A stretch of DNA of 48,391 nucleotides from Nostocoides japonicum T1-X7. GTDB lineage: Bacteria; Actinomycetota; Actinomycetes; Actinomycetales; Dermatophilaceae. A program made the translations under genes and the position numbers. This document shows positions 25,439 through 34,584 of this stretch, piece after piece. The notes under the pieces were generated by a model, which had not been told where the DNA came from, did not search any database, and saw nothing but the letters and a program-made list of their open reading frames with translations. Where the stretch lies: contig NZ_HF570958.1 of the NCBI RefSeq assembly GCF_001046855.1, positions 3,387,598 to 3,435,988 of the forward strand, in the 5' to 3' direction. Every line of letters begins with the position of its first letter. The stretch's first letter is position 1.

Positions 25439-26137
25439 GTGAGCCGGAGCGTTGCGCCGATCGCGAGTGTGACCCGGCGCGACGCGGTCCTCACCGAGCT
25501 TCGCGACGCGATCCTCACCGGCCGCCTCGCCCCCGGCGACCGGCTCCGGGAGGTCCAGCTCGCCAAGGACCTGGGGGTCAGCCGCCCCACCCTCCGCGAG
25601 GCGATCTACCAGCTCATCCACGAGGGGCTCCTCGTCCAGGAGGACTTCAAGGGTGTCGCGGTCGCCACCCTCGACCGCTCCACAATCCAGGACATCGCCG
25701 TCGTCCGCTACGCCCTGGAGTCCATCGCGGCGAAGACCATCGCCTCCGAGGGGCACGAGGAGGCCCGGGAGGCACTCCGCCGCGCCTGGACCACCTACGA
25801 GAAGGCGGCCAGGGGCGGCGACCCCTCCGAGGAGAACGACGCCCACCTGCGCCTCCACGAGACGATCTGGATGGAGTCGGGCAACACCATGCTCGCCCGC
25901 ATCTGGCCGATCGTCTCCGCACCGGTCCACGTCGCCCTGAGCACCGACATGGCCTCCCACTCCGGCGACATCGACCGCAACCTGCGGATGCACCGCGAGC
26001 TGCTCGACGCCATCCTCAGCAACGACCCGTCGCGCATCGAGACGACGGTCCGCGAGCACATCGAGAACAGCGCCGAGCTGCTCATGGCCACGCTGCCCGA
26101 CGCCGACGGGGATCCGCGGGCCTCCGGGAGCTCGTGA
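25439..26137 (+). CDS. GntR-family regulator, FCD subgroup, probable regulator of hydroxyproline genes
   Basis: 232 aa from GTG 25439 with a G-rich site upstream. The winged helix shows LRDAILTGRLAPGDRLREVQ and AKDLGVSRPTLREAIYQLIH; the FCD domain has the metal-binding residues in ENDAHLRLHETIWMESGN and HRELLDAILSND. It is the last gene of the epimerase run, 124 bp downstream. The two TTGT-N3-ACAA sites before the importer and in the divergent promoter have the shape such proteins bind, so it is the best candidate to control the locus. The effector is probably a pathway compound. Confidence 0.88.
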   Translation: MSRSVAPIASVTRRDAVLTELRDAILTGRLAPGDRLREVQLAKDLGVSRPTLREAIYQLIHEGLLVQEDFKGVAVATLDRSTIQDIAVVRYALESIAAKTIASEGHEEAREALRRAWTTYEKAARGGDPSEENDAHLRLHETIWMESGNTMLARIWPIVSAPVHVALSTDMASHSGDIDRNLRMHRELLDAILSNDPSRIETTVREHIENSAELLMATLPDADGDPRASGSS

Positions 26138-26328
26138 GACGACGAGTCTCCTCCGCCGGCGTCGGAGGCCGGCCGCCGGGCGACGGCCCAGGAGCGGAGA
26201 CCGATGTCGTCCGGACGGGTTGACCCGCCCGGTCCCGTGGCGTGCCCCGCCGCGGAACCGGTCGATCCGACGGATCCGCCGTCGCGGGAGTCCGGGGTGT
26301 CCCCGGGCCGGCTCCCCTCCTGGAGATC

Positions 26329-26396
26329 TTCACAAACGCCTCCGAGTGCTCTATCCTCCTGCCTAATCGTTCGCGTGAACGATTAGGCAGGAGGAT
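26329..26396 (+). promoter_or_regulatory. Promoter inside a 20-bp perfect inverted repeat that includes the ribosome site
   Basis: TTCACA (26329-26334), a 17-bp spacer and TATCCT (26352-26357) make a good promoter. Left arm 26353-26372 and right arm 26377-26396 are perfect reverse complements of 20 bp around the 4-bp loop GCGT; the core reads TAATCGTTC-GCGT-GAACGATTA. The right arm contains the AGGAGG ribosome site (26389-26394) of the gene at 26400. Transcription from this promoter should begin inside the left arm, leaving the ribosome site free, while any transcript entering from upstream would pair it. The core also suits a TetR operator, and a TetR gene closes the operon. The remaining upstream gap (26138-26328) shows nothing else. 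Confidence 0.8.
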
Positions 26397-26399
26397 CGG

Positions 26400-27950
26400 A
26401 TGAGCCCGTCGATCGATCGCCGGACGCTCCTCGCCGGGGCCTTCGGCAGCGTGGCCACGCTCGGCCTCGTGGCCTGTGGCGCCCCTCCGCTCCAGGTGCC
26501 GAGGCAGGCCGCGACCGGCACCCCGCGACGTGGTGGCACCCTGCGGATCGCCCGTCCTGCGGCGAGCGCCGCCGAGACCCTCGACCCGGCCAGCTCGCTG
26601 TCGGCCTACGAGTACCTCGGTGCGCTCTACAACCGCCTCGTCCGGCTCGACCGGGCGGGACAGACGGTCCCGGACCTCGCGAGCGACTGGTCGTCCGACG
26701 CGGACGCGACGACCTGGAGCTTCCGGCTGCGTGGCGGGGTCCGGTTCCACGACGGCCGCGCCCTCACCGCCCGCGACGTCCGGTACACGATCTCCCACAT
26801 CCTCGACCCGAAGACCGCGTCGCCCCAGGCCGGTCCGCTCGAGCTCATCAAGGGCGTCGACGCCGTCGACGCGACGACGGTGAGGTTCCGGCTGAAGACC
26901 CCGAACGCCGAGTTCCCCTCGCTGCTCACGGCATACCAGTGCTACATCATTCCCGAGGGCTCCGCCTCGACGATCGGGCGGACGGGGATCGGCACGGGCC
27001 CCTTCGTCCTCGACGGCTTCGCCCCGGCGGGGGCGGGCTCGGTCCACGCGAACGAGGACTACTTCGGCGGACGGGCGACCCTGGACCGCATCGACTTCTT
27101 CTCGATCCAGGACACCTCCGCTCGCGTCAACGCGCTCCTGGCCCACCAGGTCGACCTGCTCTCCCAGACCAACCTCGACAACCCGACCGCCCGCGTCGTC
27201 GCGGGATCCTCCGGCACGACGGTGGCCCGCGTGGCGAACGCCCAGTGGTACACCATGCCGATGCTCGCCACGAGCAAGGAGTTCTCCGACCCACGGATGC
27301 GGCAGGCGATGAAGCTCGCCTACGACCCGCGGGCCATCCTCTCGACCGCCATCCAAGGCACCGGGACGGCGGGGTGGGACAACCCCGTCCCACCCCAGCT
27401 GAAGGACTGGCTCGACCTGGAGCGCGAGCACGACCCCGACAAGGCGCGCAGCATCCTGCGGACCCTCGGCCGGGAGAACTTCCGGACGCGGATCTACACC
27501 TCCGCCTACGAGCCCAACCTCACGCCCATCGCCACGGCCTATGCGGCCCAGGCCCAGCAGGCCGGCATCCGACTGCAGATCACGAACGTCGCCGCGGACT
27601 CCTACTACACGCAGATCTGGATGCAACGTCCGCTCATGGTCAGCTACTGGTTCACGGGCCGCCCGGTCGATCAGCTGCTCAACCAGATCTTCCGGTCCAA
27701 GTCGAGCTACAACGAGTCCGCCTGGTCCAACCCGCGGTTCGACCGGCTCCTCGACGCGGCCCGTGCGGACACCAACGACACGACCCGACGACAGAAGTAC
27801 CAGGACGCGCAGCGGCTCATCATCGAGGACGGAGCCGACATGACCCCCGTGTTCGGCGACCGGCTCGTGGGGCTGTCGACGAATGTCGTCAACTACTCGG
27901 AGTACGGGTTCGAGTTCGACTACCTGTCCCTCGGCCTGAAGGAGGCGTGA
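26400..27950 (+). CDS. Solute-binding lipoprotein, family 5 (peptide/opine type)
   Basis: 516 aa from ATG 26400, AGGAGG 5 bp upstream. The N-terminus has a twin-arginine (DRRTLLAGAF) and a lipobox (GLVAC), so it is probably a Tat-exported lipoprotein. Family 5 segments: PDLASDWSSDADATTWSFRL, FHDGRALTARDVRYTISHIL, and MRQAMKLAYDPRAILSTAIQ. It is the first gene of a six-gene operon (receptor, two permeases, fused ATPase, hydrolase, TetR). The ligand is unknown; the S15-type hydrolase suggests a peptide, amide or ester. Confidence 0.9.
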   Translation: MSPSIDRRTLLAGAFGSVATLGLVACGAPPLQVPRQAATGTPRRGGTLRIARPAASAAETLDPASSLSAYEYLGALYNRLVRLDRAGQTVPDLASDWSSDADATTWSFRLRGGVRFHDGRALTARDVRYTISHILDPKTASPQAGPLELIKGVDAVDATTVRFRLKTPNAEFPSLLTAYQCYIIPEGSASTIGRTGIGTGPFVLDGFAPAGAGSVHANEDYFGGRATLDRIDFFSIQDTSARVNALLAHQVDLLSQTNLDNPTARVVAGSSGTTVARVANAQWYTMPMLATSKEFSDPRMRQAMKLAYDPRAILSTAIQGTGTAGWDNPVPPQLKDWLDLEREHDPDKARSILRTLGRENFRTRIYTSAYEPNLTPIATAYAAQAQQAGIRLQITNVAADSYYTQIWMQRPLMVSYWFTGRPVDQLLNQIFRSKSSYNESAWSNPRFDRLLDAARADTNDTTRRQKYQDAQRLIIEDGADMTPVFGDRLVGLSTNVVNYSEYGFEFDYLSLGLKEA

Positions 27951-27953
27951 GCC

Positions 27954-28949
27954 ATGATCCGCCTCGTCGCGACCCGACTGGCCACCTCGGTCGTCACCCT
28001 GTTCCTCGCCGCGTTCTTCGTCTTCTTCGCGGTCCAGGCCCTCCCCGGCGACGTCGCCCAGCAGCTCCTCGGGCAGAACGCGACGCCCGAGGCCGTGGCG
28101 ACACTGCGCAAGCAGCTCGGCCTCGACGCCAACGTGTGGCAGCGCTTCGCCAGCTGGCTCGGTCACGCCGCCACCGGCGACTTCGGGACCTCCCTCGTGT
28201 CGGGGCAGTCGGTCTCCAGCACGATCTGGACCGCGTTCTCGCACACCCTGCTCATCGCCGTGCCCGCCATCATCGTCGGCGTCACGCTCCCCGTGCTCCT
28301 CGGGATCCTCGCCGGCGCCCGCCGGGGCCGGGCGACCGACTCGACGATCTCGGTCGTCGCGCTCGTCGCCATGAGCATCCCGGAGTTCGTCGTCGCCACC
28401 GTCCTCGTCCTCGTGTTCGCCATCGCCATCCCGGTCTTCCCGGCCGTCGTGCTCCGGGGCTCGGCCGCCTCGTTCTCCGAGCTGGCCTCGGCGGCGGTGC
28501 TGCCGGCCGTCGTCCTCGTCGTGGCCATGGCGGCATACATCATCCGGGCGATGCGCTCCTCCACCATCGACGGGCTGGCCACGGAGTATGCGACGACGGC
28601 CGAGCTCAAGGGCGTCCCCCGCCGGCGCCTGCTGTGGCGCCACGTCGTGCCGACCGCCATCCTGCCGGTGCTGCCGGTCATCTCGATCAACGTCGCCTGG
28701 CTCCTCGGCGGGGTCGTCGTCGTCGAGTCGGTCTTCAACTATCCCGGGCTGGGGAAGCTGATGATCGACTCCGTCTCGACCCGGGACCTCCCGGTGCTCC
28801 AGGCCATCGCCCTGCTGAGCGCGCTCATCTACGTCCTGGTGAACCTCGCCGCGGACCTCACCGCACTGGCGGCCGACCCGCGGCAGCGCACCCTCAACCG
28901 GGCGCGGCGCCGACGCCGTCGCCCCACCCTCGAGGAGGTCTCGGGATGA
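27954..28949 (+). CDS. Peptide-type ABC transporter permease, DppB-like
   Basis: 331 aa, ATG 4 bp after the receptor stop. It has an N-terminal helix (LATSVVTLFLAAFFVFFAVQ), the DppB segment QQLLGQNATPEAVATLRKQL and GLD, then GDFGTSLVSGQSV, and a coupling region TAELKGVPRRRLLWRHVVPT. VVESVFNYPGLGKLMIDSVS near the C-terminus is family-typical. Its stop overlaps the next start (ATGA). Confidence 0.9.
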   Translation: MIRLVATRLATSVVTLFLAAFFVFFAVQALPGDVAQQLLGQNATPEAVATLRKQLGLDANVWQRFASWLGHAATGDFGTSLVSGQSVSSTIWTAFSHTLLIAVPAIIVGVTLPVLLGILAGARRGRATDSTISVVALVAMSIPEFVVATVLVLVFAIAIPVFPAVVLRGSAASFSELASAAVLPAVVLVVAMAAYIIRAMRSSTIDGLATEYATTAELKGVPRRRLLWRHVVPTAILPVLPVISINVAWLLGGVVVVESVFNYPGLGKLMIDSVSTRDLPVLQAIALLSALIYVLVNLAADLTALAADPRQRTLNRARRRRRRPTLEEVSG

Positions 28950-29809
28950 CCCTCGCCACACGCCTCACCGGAACGAGGGGCTTCGTGTCCCGGCTGTCGA
29001 CGGGGACCCGGGTCGGGCTGCTCCTCGTCGGGCTCACCGTGCTCATCGCGGTGCTCGCCCCGTGGATCGCCCCCTACGACCCCGTCGCCACCGACTCCGC
29101 CCACGCCCTGGCCGGCATGAGCTGGAGCCACTGGCTGGGCACCGACCAGTACGGCCGCGACATCCTGTCGCGCACCATCGAGGGCGGCCGGTATGCCCTC
29201 CTCGTCTCCGCCCTGTCGACCACCGCCGCCGTCGTGGCCGGCACCCTCATCGGCTCCCTCGCGGCGTTCTACGGCCGCTGGGTCGACGGCGCCATCACGC
29301 GTGTCCTGGACGCCGTGCTCGCCGTGCCGGCCGTCCTCGCCCTGCTGCTCATCGTCTCGGTCTTCGGCAACGGCCTGCCCGTCCTCGTCCTGGCCATCGC
29401 CGTCGTCTACGTCCCGGCGGTCGCCCGGGTCGTCCGAGGCGCCGCCCGGCCCGTGCTGTCCTCGGGCTATGTCACCGCGGCCCGCGCGCGGGGAGAGCGC
29501 TCCCTGCCCATCATCGGGCGCGAGGTGCTCCCGAACATCCTCGACACCGTCCTCGTCGAGTTCGCGATGCGCGCGTCCTGGGTCGTGCTCCTCGTCTCGA
29601 CGCTGTCCTTCCTCGGGTTCGGCGTCAACCCCCCGACGCCGGACTGGGGCCTGATGATCCAGGAGAACCGCACGGCCGTCACGGTGGCACCCAGTGGCAC
29701 GGTCGCCCCGATCTGCGCCCTCGCGCTGCTCGTCGTCGGGCTCAACCTCGCCGCCGACGGCCTCGGCAAGTACTTCGGTGTCGACCGCGCACGACGAGGA
29801 GTCCTCTGA
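28946..29809 (+). CDS. Peptide-type ABC transporter permease, DppC-like
   Basis: 287 aa from ATG 28946, with GAGGAGG just upstream and a 4-bp overlap with the preceding gene. Family features: SHWLGTDQYGRDILSRTIEG, the helix VVAGTLIGSLAAFYGRWVDG, a coupling segment TAARARGERSLPIIGREVLP, and FLGFGVNPPTPDWGLMI. It pairs with the DppB-like permease. The stop shares one base with the ATPase start (TGATG). Confidence 0.9.
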   Translation: MTLATRLTGTRGFVSRLSTGTRVGLLLVGLTVLIAVLAPWIAPYDPVATDSAHALAGMSWSHWLGTDQYGRDILSRTIEGGRYALLVSALSTTAAVVAGTLIGSLAAFYGRWVDGAITRVLDAVLAVPAVLALLLIVSVFGNGLPVLVLAIAVVYVPAVARVVRGAARPVLSSGYVTAARARGERSLPIIGREVLPNILDTVLVEFAMRASWVVLLVSTLSFLGFGVNPPTPDWGLMIQENRTAVTVAPSGTVAPICALALLVVGLNLAADGLGKYFGVDRARRGVL

Positions 29810-31554
29810 TGACGACGATGCCTTCAGCGCCGACCGCGCCGTCCCCGACGGCGGTCGTCGAGGGATTGACGATCTCCTACCAGGCCTCGGGCCACCGCGT
29901 CGTCGTCGCCGAGGACATCTCCTTCAGCCTGCGTGCGGGACGCACGCTCGGGCTCGTGGGCGAGTCCGGGAGCGGCAAGTCGACCGTGGCCCGCGCCCTC
30001 CTCGGTCACCTGCGTGACGGGTCGGCGATCGACGCGGGCACGGTGACCGTCCTGGACCACGACGTGTTCGCCCTCGACGGCGAGTCGCTGCGCCGGCTGC
30101 GCGGCGAGCAGGTGGCTCTCGTCGCGCAGAACGCCGGCCACGCACTGACGCCGTCGATGCGGGTCGGAGCGCAGGTGCGGGAGGCGCTCCTCGTCCACGG
30201 GCTGCCGGCCCAGCGGGACCGCGTCGAGGAGCTGTTCCGGCTCGTTCGACTCCCGTCGCCGGAGACGATCGGCGGGCGGTACCCCCACGAGCTGTCCGGC
30301 GGGCAGCAGCAGCGGGTGGCCATCGCCATGGCCGTCGCGACGCGACCGCGGATCCTCGTCCTCGACGAGCCGACGACCGCCCTCGACGTCGTGACCCAGG
30401 CCGCCGTCCTCGCCCTCGTCAACGACCTGATCTCCGACCTCGGGATGAGCGTCCTCATCGTGAGCCACGACCTCGGTGTCGTGTCGGCCGTCGCCGACGA
30501 GGTCCTCGTCATGAACGCGGGCCGCCCGGTGGAGTCGGGACCGACCGCGCGGATCATGAGCTCGCCGCAGGAGGACTACACGAGGATGCTCATCGAGGCG
30601 GCCCCCCGGATCCACGGGGTGCCCCTCCCCGACGACCGCGACCACCTCGACGACGATGTCATCCTGCGCTGCCGGGGCGTCGACATCCGCTACCCCCATG
30701 CTCCGAACCTCGCCGTCCGCGGCTTCGACCTCGAGCTGCGCCGCGGGGAGACGGTCGCGATCGTCGGCGAGTCGGGCAGCGGGAAGTCGACGGTCGCGAC
30801 CGCCCTCGCCGGCCTCGTCGACACCGAACGAGGGGACATCAAGCTCCGGGACGCCGACGGCACGGTCCACGACCTCCTCGGATCGGCAGCCCGCCGCACC
30901 GTCACCGTGCGGAGCGCGGTGCAGCTGGTGTTCCAGAACGCCGACCTCGCGCTCAACCCGCGACGCACCGTCGGGGACGCGGTCGGCCGCCCGCTCAGGG
31001 TGTTCGGTCTCGCCTCGGGGCGGGCCGACGCCCGCGCGCGGGTCGCCCGGCTGCTCGACGAGGTCGGCCTCGGCGCCGAGTTCGCCGGGCGGGTGCCCGC
31101 GCAGCTCTCGGGCGGGCAGCGCCAGCGCGTGGGCATCGCCCGTGCGCTGGCCGCCGGCCCGACGCTGCTCATCGCCGACGAGATCACCACCGCCCTCGAC
31201 GTGTCGGTCCAGGCCGCCGTCCTCGCCCTGCTCGACGAGCTGCGGCGGGAGCACGCGCTGTCCTGCCTGTTCATCAGTCACGACCTCGCCGTCGTCCGCA
31301 GCATCGCGGACCGGATCGTCGTCATGAAGGACGGCCACATCGTCGAGGCCGCGCCGACCGACCGGCTGTTCACCGACCCCCGCCATCCCTACACACGCAC
31401 CCTCCTCGAAGCGGTGCTCGAGCCCGGGCATACTGAGCTGCCGGCCAGCGACGTCGACGAGGAACCCGTCGCCATCGACCCCCGGGCGTCGCTCGTCGAC
31501 CTCGGCGGCGGACACCAGGTCCGGGCAGACGAAGGGGTGGACACCGACGCATGA
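29809..31554 (+). CDS. Fused double ABC ATPase (DppD-DppF type)
   Basis: 581 aa with two complete nucleotide-binding domains in one chain. Domain 1: Walker A LVGESGSGKSTVARALLG, signature ELSGGQQQRVAIAMAV, Walker B ILVLDEPTTALD, switch IVSHDLGVV. Domain 2 (from about residue 285): Walker A IVGESGSGKSTVATALAG, signature QLSGGQRQRVGIARAL, Walker B LLIADEITTALD, switch FISHDLAVV. Each domain ends with a family-type DYTRML / PYTRTLLEAV segment. The fusion replaces the separate DppD and DppF proteins seen at 1797-3625. It overlaps the hydrolase gene by 4 bp. Confidence 0.92.
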   Translation: MTTMPSAPTAPSPTAVVEGLTISYQASGHRVVVAEDISFSLRAGRTLGLVGESGSGKSTVARALLGHLRDGSAIDAGTVTVLDHDVFALDGESLRRLRGEQVALVAQNAGHALTPSMRVGAQVREALLVHGLPAQRDRVEELFRLVRLPSPETIGGRYPHELSGGQQQRVAIAMAVATRPRILVLDEPTTALDVVTQAAVLALVNDLISDLGMSVLIVSHDLGVVSAVADEVLVMNAGRPVESGPTARIMSSPQEDYTRMLIEAAPRIHGVPLPDDRDHLDDDVILRCRGVDIRYPHAPNLAVRGFDLELRRGETVAIVGESGSGKSTVATALAGLVDTERGDIKLRDADGTVHDLLGSAARRTVTVRSAVQLVFQNADLALNPRRTVGDAVGRPLRVFGLASGRADARARVARLLDEVGLGAEFAGRVPAQLSGGQRQRVGIARALAAGPTLLIADEITTALDVSVQAAVLALLDELRREHALSCLFISHDLAVVRSIADRIVVMKDGHIVEAAPTDRLFTDPRHPYTRTLLEAVLEPGHTELPASDVDEEPVAIDPRASLVDLGGGHQVRADEGVDTDA

Positions 31555-33545
31555 AGCTCGTCGACATCGATCGCGGGACGATCGAGGTCCGCGATCTGTG
31601 GATCCCGATGCCCGACGGCGTCCGGCTGCATGCGCGCGCCTGGCTCCCGGCCGGCGCGGAGGGTCGCCCGGTCCCGGCGCTGCTGGAGTACCTGCCCTAC
31701 CGCCTCGACGACTGGACCTCGGTCCGTGACAGCGAGCGGCATCCCTACTACGCAGCCCATGGGTATGCGTCGGTGCGGGTCGACATCCGCGGCACGGGCA
31801 GCTCCGAGGGTCTCTTCGACGACGAGTACTCCCCCACGGAGCTCGACGACGGGGAGGCGGTCATCGCCTGGCTCGCCGGCCAGCCCTGGTGCACGGGAGC
31901 CGTCGGGATGTTCGGCATCTCGTGGGGCGGCTTCAACGCGCTCCAGCTCGCCGAGCGCGCACCGCACGCGCTGAAGGCGATCGTCACGGTCTGCTCCACC
32001 GACGACCGCTACGACAACGACGTCCACTACGTCGGCGGGGCGGTCCTCGGCATCGACATGGCCGCCTGGTCGGGCACGATGCTCGCCTTCGCGTCCCGTC
32101 CCCCACGACCCGAGGTCGTCGGCGACACGTGGGTCGACCAGTGGCGCGAGCGCCTCGAGCACCAGCGTCCGCTCGCACCCGTCTGGCTCGGGCACCAGGA
32201 GCGCGACGACTACTGGCGACGAGGCAGCGTCTGCGAGGACTACGGGGCGATCCGGGCCGCGGTCCTCGCCGTCGGCGGCTGGGCCGACCCCTATCGCGAC
32301 ACCGTGCTGCGGCTCGTGCGCCATCTCGACGCGCCCGTCAAGGGCATCATCGGCCCGTGGTCGCACCAGTACCCCGACCGCGAGGTGGCGCCGGGACCCG
32401 GCATCGGGTTCCTCCAGGAGACGCTGCGCTGGTGGGACCGCTGGCTCAGGGGCGTCGACACCGGCGTCGAGGACGATCCCCTCCTGCGTGCCTGGGTCAA
32501 CGAGCCGGAGCGGCCAGCCCCCTATGCCGCGCGCCGCGCCGGGCGCTGGGTCGGCGTCGCGGACCTCGACGACGCCCCCGTCCACGAGATCGCGCTCGGG
32601 TCGGGCCGCGCCCTCGTCCACTCGCCGTGGGCGACCGGGCAGCTCTCGGGACGCTTCTTCCCCTTCGGCAATGCCGCGGACCTGCCGCCCGACCAGCGGG
32701 CCGAGGACGGTCGCTCGCTCTGCGTGGACGTGCCGGTCGGCGACGACTCCCTGGAGCTGCTCGGCAGCGCCAGTCTGCGGATCCGGCTCCGCAGCTCCCA
32801 CGACCGGGGCCATCTCATCGTCCGGCTCTGCGACGTCGCACCGGACGGCTCCTCGACGCTCGTCAGCCGCGGGGTCCTCAACCTCCTCAAGCGCGGGGGC
32901 ATGGACCGGGTCACCCCGCTGCCGCCCGACGAGGACGTCGACGTCGAGGTGCCGCTCGTCGCCGCGGGGTACCGGTTCGCGCCGGGGCACCGCATCCGGG
33001 TCGCCCTCAGCAACCACTACTGGCCCTGGGTGTGGCCGCACGGCGTCGACGACACCCTCGACGTCGACCTCGGCCGCGCCACCCTCACCCTCCCCCTCGT
33101 CCCGGACACCACGCGGCCGGTCTCCTTCCCCGAGGCCGAGCATGCCCGCCCGCTCGCCGTGACCCGGCCCGAGGACGCCGAGGAGCCCCGGCCCGAGCGT
33201 CTCCTCACATACGACGTGGCACGCGGTGAGACGACTCTCGTCGTCGACCCCGGCTACGGGGGCACGTGCACGCATCCCGACGGCCTCGTGTTCCTCGAGT
33301 CGGCGGAGGAGACGTACGTCATCCGCGAGCACGACCCGGCGTCGCCGCGGGCCGAGTCGCGCTGGCGGATGCGCCTGTCCCACGACGACTGGGCCGCCGA
33401 GGTCGAGACGCGATCGATCGTCACGAGCGACGCGACGACCTTCCGGGTCGAGAACCACGTGCGCGCCGTCGCCGTCCGCGGAGAGGTTCGGGAGGTGGTC
33501 GTGGACCGGAGCTTCGAGGACCACGTGCCCCGGACCTCGGCATGA
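31551..33545 (+). CDS. CocE/NonD-family (S15-type) alpha/beta hydrolase
   Basis: 664 aa. The N-terminal part is an alpha/beta hydrolase with PALLEYLPYR, VRVDIRGTGSSEG and the nucleophile elbow MFGISWGGFNALQLA (Ser about residue 124); His and Asp candidates follow in GPWSHQYPDR and VGGWADPYRD. The C-terminal part contains the jelly-roll domain of X-Pro dipeptidyl-peptidase/cocaine-esterase proteins (RFAPGHRIRVALSNHYWPW). Family members cleave acyl-proline peptides, esters or amides. There is no signal peptide, so it should act in the cytoplasm on what the importer brings in. About 130 residues after the jelly roll are not typical of CocE. Confidence 0.87.
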   Translation: MKLVDIDRGTIEVRDLWIPMPDGVRLHARAWLPAGAEGRPVPALLEYLPYRLDDWTSVRDSERHPYYAAHGYASVRVDIRGTGSSEGLFDDEYSPTELDDGEAVIAWLAGQPWCTGAVGMFGISWGGFNALQLAERAPHALKAIVTVCSTDDRYDNDVHYVGGAVLGIDMAAWSGTMLAFASRPPRPEVVGDTWVDQWRERLEHQRPLAPVWLGHQERDDYWRRGSVCEDYGAIRAAVLAVGGWADPYRDTVLRLVRHLDAPVKGIIGPWSHQYPDREVAPGPGIGFLQETLRWWDRWLRGVDTGVEDDPLLRAWVNEPERPAPYAARRAGRWVGVADLDDAPVHEIALGSGRALVHSPWATGQLSGRFFPFGNAADLPPDQRAEDGRSLCVDVPVGDDSLELLGSASLRIRLRSSHDRGHLIVRLCDVAPDGSSTLVSRGVLNLLKRGGMDRVTPLPPDEDVDVEVPLVAAGYRFAPGHRIRVALSNHYWPWVWPHGVDDTLDVDLGRATLTLPLVPDTTRPVSFPEAEHARPLAVTRPEDAEEPRPERLLTYDVARGETTLVVDPGYGGTCTHPDGLVFLESAEETYVIREHDPASPRAESRWRMRLSHDDWAAEVETRSIVTSDATTFRVENHVRAVAVRGEVREVVVDRSFEDHVPRTSA

Positions 33546-34183
33546 CCAGGCGCCGCCTCCCGCCGGCCGCGCGACGGGCGCAGATCATCGAGGCCGCCCG
33601 GGGGGTGATCGTCGAGCGGGGCCTGGCGGTCGCCTCGTTGCGGGACATCGCCAAGGCGGCGGACGTCTCGCTGGGGACGGTCACCTACCACTTCGACGGC
33701 GTCGACGAGATCCTCAGCGCCGTCGTCGTCACCGAGTCGGAGCGGTTCTACGAGGACGTCGTCCGCGCGGCCGACGCCGAGCCCGACCCGTGGCGCGCCC
33801 TGGAGATCATCGTCGCCTCCCTCTTCGGAGACTCCGACGACGTGGCGGCCCACTGGCGCATCTGGTCCGACTACTGGGCGGCCGTCGCCCGCCGACCCGA
33901 GATGGCCGCCGCCTACGCCGACCGGATCCGCCACTGGGAGGCCTGCTGCACGCGGGTCATCGCGCGAGGCGTCGCGAGCGGCACCTTCCGCGGCGTCGAT
34001 CCCGAGGTGACCGCGTTGAAGCTCGCGGCATACAGCGACGGGCTCGGCACCCAGCGCGCGCAGAACGTCGAAGGGCTGACGGCGGAGGTCGCGCGCACGT
34101 GGATGAACGAGTTCGCGCGCTGGCTGCTGTCGCCCGATGGGCGGCCGGCCGAGGCCGGGCATTGCGTTTCTCGCGAGGGGTAA
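33542..34183 (+). CDS. TetR-family regulator
   Basis: 213 aa, ATG overlapping the hydrolase stop by 4 bp. Helix-turn-helix: RRAQIIEAARGVIVERGLAV and ASLRDIAKAADVSLGTVTYH followed by FDGVDEIL. The C-terminal domain (ADRIRHWEACCTRVIARGVA and so on) resembles the BetI/PfmR type. As last gene of the importer operon it probably controls the promoter at 26329-26396, whose core dyad TAATCGTTC-N4-GAACGATTA suits a TetR dimer. It ends 13 bp before the riboswitch. Confidence 0.87.
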   Translation: MTRRRLPPAARRAQIIEAARGVIVERGLAVASLRDIAKAADVSLGTVTYHFDGVDEILSAVVVTESERFYEDVVRAADAEPDPWRALEIIVASLFGDSDDVAAHWRIWSDYWAAVARRPEMAAAYADRIRHWEACCTRVIARGVASGTFRGVDPEVTALKLAAYSDGLGTQRAQNVEGLTAEVARTWMNEFARWLLSPDGRPAEAGHCVSREG

Positions 34184-34196
34184 TACAGTTCATTCC

Positions 34197-34291
34197 ACAT
34201 GACGGTGCGAGGAAGCCGGTGGGAGCCCGGCGCGGTTGCGCCACTGTGAGCCCGGACGATCCCGGGTGAGCCAGACACTTGGCCGTCATGT
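34197..34291 (+). promoter_or_regulatory. Cobalamin (B12) riboswitch
   Basis: The hallmark segments are in order: GAGGAAGCCGGTGGGAGCCC (about 34208-34227), the GCGCCACTGTGAGC core, a CCCGG-acgat-CCCGGG arm and the B12-box AGCCAGACAC (34269-34278). The closing stem is perfect, ACATGACGG (34197-34205) with CCGTCATGT (34283-34291). Downstream, GGGGA-N7-TCCCC lies just before the ribosome site GAAGGAGG, suggesting control of translation of cbtB. Regulation of cobalt transporters by this element is well known. Confidence 0.92.
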
Positions 34292-34337
34292 CGCTTGTCC
34301 GCACGTGGGGACGCATCATCCCCGAAGGAGGCTCCAC

Positions 34338-34565
34338 ATGACCGCCATCCCGGCACCTTCATCGACCTCGGTCGCCGGTGTCTCGACCCACACCCTCTCC
34401 CAGGGCAAGCGGGTCGCGCTGCTCACCCTCACCGTCTTCCTCGCCCTGGCCATCTACTACTTCGTCGGTGTCGACGAGGGGATGACGTCGGTCTTCGGGA
34501 AGACGATGGTCATCCACGAGTGGGTCCACGACTCGCGGCACTTCCTCGGCTTCCCCTGCCACTGA
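34338..34565 (+). CDS. cbtB: Cobalt transporter small subunit CbtB
   Basis: 75 aa from ATG 34338 with GAAGGAGG upstream. One membrane helix (RVALLTLTVFLALAIYYFVG) is followed by a short tail rich in histidine (IHEWVHDSRHFLGFPCH), which is the CbtB signature and a likely metal site. It is directly behind the cobalamin riboswitch and 19 bp before cbtA. CbtAB is a B12-regulated cobalt uptake system. Confidence 0.92.
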   Translation: MTAIPAPSSTSVAGVSTHTLSQGKRVALLTLTVFLALAIYYFVGVDEGMTSVFGKTMVIHEWVHDSRHFLGFPCH

Positions 34566-34584
34566 GCGCCGCGTCGGACACCTC

